64,000 nt of DNA, from assembly GCA_934394665.1 (NCBI GenBank), contig CAKRRS010000004.1, forward strand, positions 1 to 64,000. The letters are read 5' to 3'. The position numbers and the translations under genes were made by a program. Below are positions 7,998 through 17,188 of the stretch, piece by piece; the stretch's first letter is position 1; every line of letters begins with the position of its first letter. Origin of the DNA: an uncultured Acetatifactor sp. (lineage in GTDB: Bacteria; Bacillota; Clostridia; Lachnospirales; Lachnospiraceae). Below the pieces are notes generated by a model. That model had not been told where the DNA came from. It was given only the letters and a program-made list of their open reading frames with translations, and ran no database searches.

Positions 7998-8972
7998 TTA
8001 AACTTCCTCTTCTTCAGGATAAGTAAGTCCCCAATCCTTACGGATCTTCGTCATGATCTGCATGACATCTTCCGTATAGTTCAACCGCATGATCTCAGGA
8101 TCTCCCACGATTGCCTGCTCCATGTCCTCTACTTCATAGACCAGTGCATCTGCGGTGGCACCGGCAGTGAGTTCTTCTGTATGTTCGTCTTCCGTATAGG
8201 TGATGACCGCTTTCTCCCCTCTGGGGTACTCATACAGTTCAACATAGGCTTTATCAAAGGAGAGCATTCCCCGTTTCGGCTGCTTTGCATGCAAAGACAA
8301 TGTCACCGTTGCCATCTCCTGTTCCCGGTTCATTAACAGGATTCCGGCCTGTTCATCCACACCGGTTGGTGCGAATTTCACCTGTGACTGTATCTGATCC
8401 GGACAGGAGAAAAAAAACATTCTGACAAAAGAAAGGGCATACACGCCAATATCCAGCAAAGCGCCGCCTGCCAGATTCCGGTTGAAAAACCGGTTTTTCA
8501 TGTCATATTCTTTATAGCTGCCGAAATTCATCTGGATCACACGTAGTTCTCCCAGCTCCCCGGCACCCACTTTTTTTAATAATTCCCGGTAGATCGGCAT
8601 ATGATAGATCGTCATTGCCTCGGCAAGTACGACACCGTGCTCCTTCGCCAGCTGCACGGCTTCTTTCAGTTCTTCGGAATTTAACGTAATGGATTTTTCA
8701 CATAATACGTGCTTTCCTGCCGCCAATGCCTTGCGCAGGAATTGAATATGGGTATTGTGCGGAGTGGAAATATAAATAATATCTACCGCCGGGTCGGCGC
8801 ATACTTCTTCAAAACTTTCAAATACTTTCTGCGCACCGTATTTTTCGGCGAAAGCAACCGCCTTTTCCTGTGTGCGGTTCACGACACCATACAGTTTCTG
8901 TCCTCTTTTTTCCATTGCCTGTGCCAGTTCATTGGCGATAACGCCGCAACCTGCCGTTACCCAGTTTGCCAT
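7998..8972 (-). CDS. Gfo/Idh/MocA family oxidoreductase
   Basis: 324 residues, family length. The N-terminal Rossmann fold starts at AGCGVIANELAQAM. The signature CEKSITLN near residue 90 holds the conserved catalytic Lys of the EKP-like motif (here EKS). The C-terminal alpha/beta domain includes GGALLDIGVYALSF. Family members are NAD(P)-dependent dehydrogenases of sugars, inositols or trans-dihydrodiols; the substrate here is unknown. Its ATG shares one base with the TGA of the GGDEF gene (8972), so the two are translationally coupled. Confidence 0.88.
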   Translation of the reverse strand: MANWVTAGCGVIANELAQAMEKRGQKLYGVVNRTQEKAVAFAEKYGAQKVFESFEEVCADPAVDIIYISTPHNTHIQFLRKALAAGKHVLCEKSITLNSEELKEAVQLAKEHGVVLAEAMTIYHMPIYRELLKKVGAGELGELRVIQMNFGSYKEYDMKNRFFNRNLAGGALLDIGVYALSFVRMFFFSCPDQIQSQVKFAPTGVDEQAGILLMNREQEMATVTLSLHAKQPKRGMLSFDKAYVELYEYPRGEKAVITYTEDEHTEELTAGATADALVYEVEDMEQAIVGDPEIMRLNYTEDVMQIMTKIRKDWGLTYPEEEEV

Positions 8973-10096
8973 CAGTTTCTTTCTCCTTTTCCGCGCACCT
9001 TGTTCTCATACATTTTCGCATCCGCTTCATTCACGATCTTACGCACTTCCGCACCACTGCCTTCCGCAAAACCTACCGCACTGGAGATCGGCATATCGCC
9101 CTGACTGTCTTTCTCCGACAAAGCGGCACTGACTGACTCGATCATGGCCTCGATCTCGGTTTCCACCGGATTCTCTATGAGCATTACGAATTCATCTCCG
9201 CCGATCCGGTAGACCTTGCGTCTGTCGGTGGACAATTCATACAATACGGCGGCCAGTGTCTGGATCAGCCCGTCTCCGGCAGCATGCCCGTATTTATCAT
9301 TGACATACTTTAGATTGTTCACATCCCAAAATACCGCAGCCAGTCTGTCTACCGTCGGATAATATTCCGTGATCATTTCTTCGTATTTATTCTTATTATA
9401 GAGGTGGGTACCCAGATCCGTCTCCTTACGATAGGTAAGATCTGCAATCCTCTGCGCATCCTCATGGCTGCTGATACTGATGTAGCGCAAAATCACGGTA
9501 AACACCAGTAAAATCACCATTCTGGGCAACGCGCCGTAAAACAGGATTACAAAAATAGGATCCGGCTCCAGACCAAACTGTAACGTGCCGGCATTCCACT
9601 GTTCCAGATACCAGCTTCTCGTGTGATTGCTCCCTATCAGGAGATTCAGATCACAGATTCCGTGATAGAATCCGACAACCATGCTGATTGTCATAGTGAT
9701 ACAGTTTACTACATAGGTCGTCCACAAGGTCTCCTTCTCACGATACTGTACCGCCAATAGCAGCGGCAATACATAGATAAACACGGCATGAAACGACAAA
9801 AAAGCCACAATAATGGCTGAGATCACACAGATCAGGGATAAAAATACATACTTTACCCAGGCATTGGACAAATCCACTTTTTTATAAATATACAGAACAG
9901 GAATCCCCACCACCACTGACATTGCCACTGACATCGTAAAAATTCCGGCATCCACGATAAAGACTCTCACAAGCGTCAAAAGCCATAGTACCAGAATCGT
10001 TACAAAGATCCAGACAAATCCCTTCAGCGTGCGCAGATTCGAATTGATCTCCTGCTGATGCAGTTCCTGTTTATATTGTTCCTGATAATTTTCCAT
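8972..10096 (-). CDS. membrane GGDEF diguanylate cyclase
   Basis: 374 residues. Six or so hydrophobic helices (about 25-205) form an integral membrane sensor region of unknown ligand. The C-terminal GGDEF domain has an intact active-site motif at 299-303 (YRIGGDEFVML) and the upstream NLKYVNDKYGHAAGD element. It should make cyclic di-GMP from two GTP at the inner face of the membrane. No RxxD inhibitory site is seen in the usual place five residues before GGDEF, so product inhibition may be weak. It overlaps the oxidoreductase gene by one base, an unusual pairing with no obvious functional link. Confidence 0.92.
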   Translation of the reverse strand: MENYQEQYKQELHQQEINSNLRTLKGFVWIFVTILVLWLLTLVRVFIVDAGIFTMSVAMSVVVGIPVLYIYKKVDLSNAWVKYVFLSLICVISAIIVAFLSFHAVFIYVLPLLLAVQYREKETLWTTYVVNCITMTISMVVGFYHGICDLNLLIGSNHTRSWYLEQWNAGTLQFGLEPDPIFVILFYGALPRMVILLVFTVILRYISISSHEDAQRIADLTYRKETDLGTHLYNKNKYEEMITEYYPTVDRLAAVFWDVNNLKYVNDKYGHAAGDGLIQTLAAVLYELSTDRRKVYRIGGDEFVMLIENPVETEIEAMIESVSAALSEKDSQGDMPISSAVGFAEGSGAEVRKIVNEADAKMYENKVRGKGERN

Positions 10097-10238
10097 TGTA
10101 ATGAATTACCCTTCTTACGTCTTTTCCGGTGCAGGACTCACCCATTCGTCCCTCACCGCGCAATTAGATACAGTATAACACATTCCGCTCTTTTTTTACA
10201 TTCTCCGTCGTAAATTTATTTCAATAATTTATGCAAGC

Positions 10239-11159
10239 TTACCTTGTTTCCCGGTACTCTTTGGGCGAGATTCCATAGATTTTCCGAAAATTCCGCAGAA
10301 AAGAAGAATAATCGGAAAAACCGTTCTGCTGCCAGCACTCCGTAATGCTCCTGCCCTCTCCCAGCATCCGGCAGGCGGAGATAATCCTCTTGTTCACAAT
10401 AAAATTATGTACCGTCATTCCGGTGATCTCTTTAAATTTACGCAGAAAATAATATTTGCTCATGTGCACGGCCTGCGCCACATCTTCCACGGAAATATCT
10501 TCTCCGATGTGCTCGTCAACATAGCAAGTCACCTGTTCGACCAGCGGATGATCCACGATCTCCTGCGTGGAAGATAAATACTCGTTTTTTTTGCACAGTA
10601 CATTCAGGTAACCGAAAAACAGACTTAAATACCCTCTGTCCATGACCTTACGCAATCCCACGTTCTGTGCATCCGCTCCTTCCAGGATCTCCGACATGGC
10701 AAGCTTCAGTAAAAATCCCCGCAATATTTCTTCATAATAGATGGGAAAATGATACAGCTGCGGTCCTTCCCCGGCAAAGCAATCTGTCAGAAATGTCTCT
10801 CCCTGCGCCAGCTCTTTTAACATCTGCTCGCTGATCCATAAAATGATTCTCCGGGAAGAATCCAGCTTCTTCTCCGTCGGATGATATTTATGCATGACAT
10901 TTTTATCGATCAGGAGAAAATCCCCTTTGCGCATGCGGACAGCCCGGTCCTCGATCAGGGAAGAGAATTCCCCGTCCATAATGTAGATCAGCTCATAAAA
11001 ATTATGATAATGAAACGCCACCGCTCCGACCGGTTCCCCGATTTTCTCATAGACCTCATAGTCCTCACTGAGCATATATTGCCGTTCATCGGAGGCATCA
11101 CGGTATTTTAATTGTTTTTTGCTTTGTATGGCGGTTTTGGCATAAATATCTCTTCCCAT
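10239..11159 (-). CDS. AraC family regulator beside uxuA
   Basis: 306 residues from the ATG at 11159, preceded by GAGGAGT at a suitable distance. A frame extending to 11342 lacks a ribosome site and would run through the promoter. The N-terminal cupin-like ligand domain (HYHNFYELIYIMDGEF, RKGDFLLIDKNVMHKY) is followed by a C-terminal double helix-turn-helix (about 205-306) ending in YGISPKEYRE. It is divergent from uxuA, so it probably senses a hexuronate or an intermediate and controls uxuAB. The intergenic region has several TGCATG/CATGCA half-sites (about 11259-11330) that could be its operators; that is inference. Confidence 0.88.
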   Translation of the reverse strand: MGRDIYAKTAIQSKKQLKYRDASDERQYMLSEDYEVYEKIGEPVGAVAFHYHNFYELIYIMDGEFSSLIEDRAVRMRKGDFLLIDKNVMHKYHPTEKKLDSSRRIILWISEQMLKELAQGETFLTDCFAGEGPQLYHFPIYYEEILRGFLLKLAMSEILEGADAQNVGLRKVMDRGYLSLFFGYLNVLCKKNEYLSSTQEIVDHPLVEQVTCYVDEHIGEDISVEDVAQAVHMSKYYFLRKFKEITGMTVHNFIVNKRIISACRMLGEGRSITECWQQNGFSDYSSFLRNFRKIYGISPKEYRETR

Positions 11160-11244
11160 ATTACTCCTCATTTCTGCGCACGACTTTTGTGCATAACGAT
11201 ACTGCATGCCTATACTTCGAATTGCTGTTGCCTGTATATTATCC

Positions 11245-11273
11245 ACTATAGAGCAATTTTTGCATGTTTTCAA
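11245..11273 (-). promoter_or_regulatory. promoter of the araC-type gene
   Basis: Minus strand: TTGAAA (11268-11273), 17-bp spacer, TATAGT (11245-11250). The predicted start is near 11238, with a leader of about 80 bases. It overlaps CATG-containing repeats that may be regulator binding sites. Confidence 0.6.
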
Positions 11274-11368
11274 GCAATTCATGTGCTTTTCATGCATTTG
11301 CATCTCTGTTATTCTGTAACTAACAAAACAAGAGAAAACCAATCACCAATTACAAGGAGGGTTATTTC

Positions 11369-12442
11369 ATGCAGATGACATTACGCTGGTACGGCAGCAA
11401 ATACGACACCGTAACCTTAAAACAGATCCGCCAGATCCCCGGTGTCACCGGAGTGATCTCCACACTCTACGGCACCGCTCCCGGAGAAGTCTGGAAAATG
11501 GAGGATATCCTGGCTCTGAAGGCAGAAATCGAAGCTGCCGGATTACAGCTTGCCGGCATCGAAAGCGTCAACATTCACGATGCCATCAAGATCGGTTCTC
11601 CCGACAGAGAACAGTATATTGAGAATTACATCACCACACTGGAGCGCCTTGGCCAGGCCGGCATCCACATGGTATGCTACAACTTCATGCCGGTATTCGA
11701 CTGGACCCGGACGGAGCTCGCCAGAATGCGTCCGGACGGCTCTACGGTACTTGCATACAATCAGGCAGCTGTGGATGCGATCGATCCTGCGAAAATGTTC
11801 GAATCCATCGCCGGCGATATGAACGGCACCGTGATGCCCGGCTGGGAACCCGAGCGTATGGCTCATGTAAAAGAATTATTCGAACTGTACAAGGATGTGG
11901 ATGACGAGAAATTGTTCGCCAACCTCAAATACTTCCTGGAACGCATCATGCCCACCTGTGACAAATATGACATCAACATGGCGATTCATCCCGACGATCC
12001 CGCGTGGAGCGTCTTCGGGCTGCCCCGTATTATCATCAACAAACAGAACATCCTGCGCATGATGAAGATGGTGGATAACCCTCACAACGGCGTGACCTTC
12101 TGCTCCGGTTCCTACGGTACCAATCTGGAAAATGATCTGCCCGACATGATCCGCTCCCTGAAGGGAAGAATTCATTTCGCGCATGTCAGAAACCTGAAGT
12201 TCAACTCCCCTACCGATTTCGAGGAAGCAGCACATCTGTCCAGTGACGGAACCTTTGATATGTATGAAATTATGCTGGCTCTCTACGATATCGGATTCGA
12301 CGGCCCGATCCGCCCCGACCACGGAAGAATGATCTGGGATGAAGTAGCGATGCCCGGATACGGATTGTACGACAGAGCACTCGGTGCCACTTACTTAAAC
12401 GGATTGTGGGAAGCTATCGAAAAGTCCCATAAATCCAAATAA
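11369..12442 (+). CDS. uxuA: mannonate dehydratase
   Basis: 357 residues, normal for UxuA. It dehydrates D-mannonate to 2-keto-3-deoxy-D-gluconate, the last step before phosphorylation in hexuronate breakdown. The N-terminus MQMTLRWYG and the sections PGVTGVISTLYG, YNFMPVFDWTRT, MAIHPDDPAW and RPDHGRMIWDE are typical of the family, including His and Asp ligands for the Mn or Fe cofactor in a xylose-isomerase-like barrel. AAGGAGGG lies seven bases before the ATG. It is followed 141 bp later by uxuB in the same direction and is divergent from its likely AraC regulator. Confidence 0.97.
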   Translation: MQMTLRWYGSKYDTVTLKQIRQIPGVTGVISTLYGTAPGEVWKMEDILALKAEIEAAGLQLAGIESVNIHDAIKIGSPDREQYIENYITTLERLGQAGIHMVCYNFMPVFDWTRTELARMRPDGSTVLAYNQAAVDAIDPAKMFESIAGDMNGTVMPGWEPERMAHVKELFELYKDVDDEKLFANLKYFLERIMPTCDKYDINMAIHPDDPAWSVFGLPRIIINKQNILRMMKMVDNPHNGVTFCSGSYGTNLENDLPDMIRSLKGRIHFAHVRNLKFNSPTDFEEAAHLSSDGTFDMYEIMLALYDIGFDGPIRPDHGRMIWDEVAMPGYGLYDRALGATYLNGLWEAIEKSHKSK

Positions 12443-12583
12443 TCAGGCACAGAATTTCCTAACAAATCCGGAAAATCTCCCATCCGTAACAAATTGTCAT
12501 AACACAAATTTATTACTTATGGGAACACACCGCAAATATTTCAGAACATATTTTTGTAAAAATAGTGAAACGGAGGTCCTCAT

Positions 12584-14212
12584 ATGAAACTGACATTAAA
12601 AAGTCTTCACGCCGACCGCGAAGCCTTTCTCGCCGCCGGATATCATTTACCGGAATTTAATTACGATACTGTTCACAAAAACACGATGGAGCACCCCCAC
12701 TGGATCCACTTCGGCGCCGGCAATATCTTCCGCGCTTTTCAGGCCAATGTGGCACAGAATCTGTTAAATGCAGGCGTTCTGGATACCGGACTGATCGCTG
12801 CGGAAGGCTACGATTACGAGATCATCGAAAAAAGCTACCGTCCTCATGACAACTTAAGCATCCTTGCCACCCTAAAAGCCGACAACACCGTGGAAAAGAC
12901 CATTGTGGGCAGCATCATGGAATCCCTGATCCTCGACAGTGAGAATACCCAGGAATACAAGCGGCTTCAGGATATTTTCTCCAATCCTTCCCTGCAGATG
13001 GCAAGTTTCACGATTACGGAAAAAGGTTACGCTACCGCTGATGCCTCCGGCAAGGTATTCCCGGCTGTCGCAGCCGATTTTGCAAGTGGTCCTGCGGCCC
13101 CCACAAGCTATCTGGGCAAGGTGGTCTCCCTGCTCTATACCAGATACCAAAACGGTGCACTTCCCATTGCCATGGTCAGCATGGACAACTGCTCTCACAA
13201 CGGTGACAAACTCTACGCTGCCGTGACTGCTTTTGCAAAAGCCTGGGTTCAAAACGATCTGGTCGAGGAAGGCTTCTTAAACTATGTGAATGACAAGACC
13301 AAAGTCACCTTCCCCTGGAGTATGATCGACAAAATCACCCCCAGACCCGATGCCAAGGTAGAAGCTATGCTGGCTCAGGATCATATCGACGGTCTGGACG
13401 CCGTGGTGACTTCCAAAAATACCTACATTGCTCCTTTTGTCAATGCCGAGGAATGTGAATATCTGGTCATTGAGGACGCTTTTCCGAACGGAAAACCCGC
13501 ACTGGACAAAGGCGGCATTATCTTCACCGACAGAGCTACCGTAGACAAAGTAGAGAAAATGAAGGTCTGCACCTGCTTAAATCCCCTGCACACCGCACTG
13601 GCGATCTACGGCTGCCTCCTGGGATATACTTTAATCTCCGAAGAGATGAAGAATCCGTTATTAAAAAATATGGTGGAAATCATCGGTTACAAAGAGGGAC
13701 TGCCGGTAGTCGTAAATCCCGGCATCCTGGATCCCAAGAAATTTATCGACGAAGTGGTCAATGTGAGAATCCCCAATCCGTTCCTCCCGGATTCTCCCCA
13801 GAGAATTGCCACAGATACTTCCCAGAAGCTCTCCATTCGCTTCGGCGAGACCATCAAGGCTTATGAAGCAGATCCGAATCTCCATACCGAAGATCTGAAG
13901 CTGATTCCTCTGGTCTATGCCGGATGGCTACGGTACCTCATGGGAATCGATGATCAGGGGCAAAAATTTGCACCCAGCTCCGATCCCCTCTTGGAGGAAG
14001 TCAGTCAGTATGTCTCCAACTACGAACTGAGCTCCGCTCCCAAGGATTTATCAAAACTGGATGCACTGCTTGCAAATGATAAAATTTTCGGTGTAGATCT
14101 GCTTTCTATCGGAATGGATACCCTGGTAAAACAGTATTTTGCAGAATTAAGTTCCGGCGTAGGTGCCGTAACCGCAACTCTTAAGAAGTATGTTCCGCAG
14201 AACGTGATCTGA
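12584..14212 (+). CDS. uxuB: fructuronate reductase / mannitol dehydrogenase family
   Basis: 542 residues, in the range of the polyol-specific long-chain dehydrogenase family. The Rossmann region begins at IHFGAGNIFRAFQ (about 42). The catalytic Lys region and NPLHTALAIYGCLL lie in the C-terminal helical domain. Next to uxuA the best assignment is D-fructuronate reductase (D-mannonate:NAD oxidoreductase), which supplies mannonate to UxuA; tagaturonate reductase is an alternative. GGAGG lies seven bases before the ATG. Its last 32 bp overlap the 3' end of the convergent MFS gene. Confidence 0.93.
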   Translation: MKLTLKSLHADREAFLAAGYHLPEFNYDTVHKNTMEHPHWIHFGAGNIFRAFQANVAQNLLNAGVLDTGLIAAEGYDYEIIEKSYRPHDNLSILATLKADNTVEKTIVGSIMESLILDSENTQEYKRLQDIFSNPSLQMASFTITEKGYATADASGKVFPAVAADFASGPAAPTSYLGKVVSLLYTRYQNGALPIAMVSMDNCSHNGDKLYAAVTAFAKAWVQNDLVEEGFLNYVNDKTKVTFPWSMIDKITPRPDAKVEAMLAQDHIDGLDAVVTSKNTYIAPFVNAEECEYLVIEDAFPNGKPALDKGGIIFTDRATVDKVEKMKVCTCLNPLHTALAIYGCLLGYTLISEEMKNPLLKNMVEIIGYKEGLPVVVNPGILDPKKFIDEVVNVRIPNPFLPDSPQRIATDTSQKLSIRFGETIKAYEADPNLHTEDLKLIPLVYAGWLRYLMGIDDQGQKFAPSSDPLLEEVSQYVSNYELSSAPKDLSKLDALLANDKIFGVDLLSIGMDTLVKQYFAELSSGVGAVTATLKKYVPQNVI

Positions 14213-15377
14213 CAGAATATACACACAGGGCAATGATGCAGATAAAGTCAATGACAAGCACCACTGCCACGGAACTCATCCCCACAGCGATACCGGCTGA
14301 TGCCGCGATCTTTCCGATAATGGAAGGCATCAGGATCGAGCCGAAGCTCGCTGTGGTCAGGATGAAACTCCAGGCCATCGGATACTTCTGAATCAGATTC
14401 CCCGCAAAAGAAACCGTCGTCGGGTAAATCCCCGCCATACTATATCCAAATCCCACAATTCCCAACATAATCCAGAACGTCGTTCTGCTGAAGATCAATA
14501 CAATAAAGAAAGCGACCAGTCCCACGCCCATGATCGGAAGCAGTTTTTCCTTTGCAATCTTCAAGGACAAAAACGCCGCAGACAGACGCCCCAACAATAT
14601 CATCATCCACTGTACACTGGCAGTGATCGTCGATACGGAAGGGCTCAAAAGCTCGGTATCCTTAAAATACGTGATCATCCATCCGATAACCCCCTGCTCC
14701 GCACACAGATAGAAAAACAAAGTAAAAATCACAAGATAAAAAATCGGCTCTCTGAAAAATCCCCAGTTGCTCTCCTTTTTCTTCTCTGCTTTCTTAGAAA
14801 CTGCCCTTTCCTCATCTTCCGGAATCAACAGGTACAAGATCCAGGTCAGAACCCCCAGTGCGATCATCAGCACGCAGGCATATACCCAGTAATCCGCATT
14901 ACTTCCGGTGATCAGGGTCAGCAAAATCGGAAATACGAAGGCACCGATAGAAAACATCGCATGCAATCCGTTGATGATCCATGCCTTGCCGGGTGCCAGG
15001 TTGTTGATTTTGGAATTGCAATAGTTACTTGCCGCACCTCTGGCCAGACCGGTCATCAGAAAAGCCGCAGCCAGCACCAGATTCCCTCTTCCGAACAGAA
15101 TCATGCAATAGGAAAGCGCAAATGCCGCCTGAAATATCAGAATGCTCTTCTTTTTCCCGATAGCCAGAGGTAACGTTCCGGCAAAAAAGCTGGATAACAG
15201 ATTTCCTACGGAATGAAGACTTACGATCAATCCGCAGAATGCGTAATCCAGTCCTCTGGCATCCCGGATAAAAGGAAGAAGGGATCCGATCGACAATGCC
15301 AGCATGCCGTTCATTAAAAATACGGCATACGTCAGTCCCAATTGTTTGTTTTGTCTGCTGTTTTCAAATACTTTCAT
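14181..15377 (-). CDS. MFS transporter, likely sugar or sugar acid
   Basis: 398 residues with about twelve hydrophobic helices, typical of the major facilitator superfamily, in the plasma membrane. The section LAIGKKKSILIF matches the loop between helices 2 and 3. The central cytoplasmic loop is Lys-rich (about 195-205). Its place between uxuB and a uronate-type sensory cluster suggests import of a hexuronate or a related sugar. It is convergent with uxuB, and the two coding regions overlap by 32 bp. AGGAG lies nine bases before the ATG. Confidence 0.87.
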   Translation of the reverse strand: MKVFENSRQNKQLGLTYAVFLMNGMLALSIGSLLPFIRDARGLDYAFCGLIVSLHSVGNLLSSFFAGTLPLAIGKKKSILIFQAAFALSYCMILFGRGNLVLAAAFLMTGLARGAASNYCNSKINNLAPGKAWIINGLHAMFSIGAFVFPILLTLITGSNADYWVYACVLMIALGVLTWILYLLIPEDEERAVSKKAEKKKESNWGFFREPIFYLVIFTLFFYLCAEQGVIGWMITYFKDTELLSPSVSTITASVQWMMILLGRLSAAFLSLKIAKEKLLPIMGVGLVAFFIVLIFSRTTFWIMLGIVGFGYSMAGIYPTTVSFAGNLIQKYPMAWSFILTTASFGSILMPSIIGKIAASAGIAVGMSSVAVVLVIDFICIIALCVYSVRSRSAEHTS

Positions 15378-15398
15378 AACTACGATCTCCTGATTTGT

Positions 15399-16403
15399 TT
15401 ATTGTTCTATTATCTTTTGAATGAGTTCGGTGCTGTCCGCGCAGTATTCCTCATAGAGATTACTCATGGCATCACGGAACCGTTTCTTTTCTTCCGGCGT
15501 CAGTGTGATCACCTGCGTTCCGTTTGCAATGGCGGTCTGTCTGGATTGTTCCTCTCTGTCACGCCAAAGTTCTCTCTCATATTCCGCGGATTCTCTGGCG
15601 CATTCCCGGATGATCTTCTGATTTTCTGCGGATAACTGTTCCCAGACATAAACGGAACAGATCTGCATCTCCGGCACTCTCGTGTGTTCATCTTCCGTAA
15701 AATACGGTGCCACTTCATAATGATGCATCGCTTCATACGACGGCCAGTTGTTCTCCGCCCCGTCTATGGTCTGTCGCTGCAATGCCGAATAGACTCCGGA
15801 ATATTTTAATTTTACCGCTTTCGCGCCGAGCGCTTCCACCATATCCGCCATCATATCGGATTCCTGCACACGGATCGTCATGCCCTGAAAATCCTCCAGG
15901 CAGGTGATCGGTTTCTCCACGCTGTAGAAACTTCTGGCACCGGCATCATACCAGGACAGACCCGTGTAGCCGTAAGCAGATGCCTTCTGTAAAAATTCCT
16001 CGCCAATCTCTCCGTCCAGTACTCTCCACATGTGCTCCGAATCCTTGTATAAATAGGGCAGCTGCAACACATTCATCTCCGGTGCCTGCTCCGCGATCTG
16101 CGACAGAGAGATTCTGGCAAAGGCTATACCTCCGTATTTGATCTGCTCCAGCACTTCGCTTTCAGCCCCCAGCTTTGCTTCGCTCTCTACGAGAATATGA
16201 ATTCTTCCGCCGGTACGCTCCTCCACCAGTTCAGCGAACCGCAGCGCCCCCAATGTCGTAGGGTAATCCGCGGTCTGATTCTCTGCATAGAAAAATACAT
16301 ATTCCGGTGGCTCTTCCGGTTTCTTTACCGTCAGAATGAGAACGGTAAGCACAACCGCTGCTACCGTAAAAATTCCCCATGACACAATCAGCTTCTTATT
16401 CAT
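15399..16403 (-). CDS. TRAP-type (DctP-like) binding protein, probably sensory
   Basis: 334 residues. A DctP-family solute-binding protein with family features: TTLGALRFAELVEERTGG, LPYLYKDSEHMWRV, MTIRVQESDMMADMVEALGA and YSALQRQTIDGAENNW, including the Arg that usually binds the substrate carboxylate. The N-terminus has one hydrophobic segment (7-27) with no lipobox Cys, so it may stay membrane-tethered. It overlaps the response regulator gene by four bases (ATGA) and stands apart from the complete TRAP operon at 19406-22491. This suggests it presents a uronate-like ligand to the adjacent sensor kinase rather than to a permease. That role is inferred. Confidence 0.88.
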   Translation of the reverse strand: MNKKLIVSWGIFTVAAVVLTVLILTVKKPEEPPEYVFFYAENQTADYPTTLGALRFAELVEERTGGRIHILVESEAKLGAESEVLEQIKYGGIAFARISLSQIAEQAPEMNVLQLPYLYKDSEHMWRVLDGEIGEEFLQKASAYGYTGLSWYDAGARSFYSVEKPITCLEDFQGMTIRVQESDMMADMVEALGAKAVKLKYSGVYSALQRQTIDGAENNWPSYEAMHHYEVAPYFTEDEHTRVPEMQICSVYVWEQLSAENQKIIRECARESAEYERELWRDREEQSRQTAIANGTQVITLTPEEKKRFRDAMSNLYEEYCADSTELIQKIIEQ

Positions 16404-17170
16404 GCCATCCCCCTCTTATTGCGGAATTCACTGGGTGTCATTCCCATCTTTTTCTTAAATATCCGGGCAAAATAGTTGGCGTCCCTGTAGCCTACTCTTT
16501 CACTGATTTCTTTGATATTGATGGAAATGTCCTTCATCAGTTCCAACGCTTTTTCCATGCGCAGGTCATTCAGGTACATGATAAATGTCTTGTCAAAACA
16601 ATTCTTGAACAGCTTACAGAAATATACTTCCGAATAACCCATTTTACTCGCTACGGACTGTAATGACAAGTCATCCCGGTAATGAGCTTCGATAAATGCG
16701 GCAATCTCTGCGGCAATCGTACTCATCCGCACATGCTCCGGATCCTCTTCCACCACTGCTCCGTGCGGTGTCTCTCCCTCAGCCGGCGTCCTGTCATTGT
16801 CGATCAGGCTGAAGGCTTCCTCCAAGGTAGCGCGCAGTTCTTCATCGCGCCCCGGCTTTAACAGATACTCCAAAGCTTTCAGCCCGATTGCCTGCTTCGC
16901 ATAATTGAACTCGTCATACGCCGTCAAAAAAATAATAATACTTTTCGGATATTTTTCCCTGATATATTTTGCCGCTTCCAGTCCGTTGACACCCGGCATG
17001 GAAATATCGAGAATCGCGATCTGGCAATTCTCCTGTTCAAAGATCTCCATTGCCTCCCGCCCGTTCTGCGCCGTAAACACTTCGATCTGTTCCGGAAAAT
17101 TTTTCTGTATTCGCTTTGTCACTACCTGTCTCTCGATCGGCTCGTCATCCGCCACTAAAATACGATACAT
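16400..17170 (-). CDS. YesN-like response regulator with AraC DNA-binding domain
   Basis: 256 residues. The receiver domain (1-120) has the acidic pair near DDEP (9-10), the phospho-acceptor Asp55 in ILDISMPG, and a Lys in KPG near 107. The C-terminal AraC-type double helix-turn-helix (about 155-256) includes MGYSEVYFCKLFKNCF and VGYRDANYFARIFKKK. It should be phosphorylated by the kinase encoded 18 bp upstream and then activate genes such as the nearby TRAP operon. Its stop overlaps the start of the binding-protein gene. Confidence 0.94.
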   Translation of the reverse strand: MYRILVADDEPIERQVVTKRIQKNFPEQIEVFTAQNGREAMEIFEQENCQIAILDISMPGVNGLEAAKYIREKYPKSIIIFLTAYDEFNYAKQAIGLKALEYLLKPGRDEELRATLEEAFSLIDNDRTPAEGETPHGAVVEEDPEHVRMSTIAAEIAAFIEAHYRDDLSLQSVASKMGYSEVYFCKLFKNCFDKTFIMYLNDLRMEKALELMKDISINIKEISERVGYRDANYFARIFKKKMGMTPSEFRNKRGMA

Positions 17171-17188
17171 TATTTTCTCCTCTGTGTT

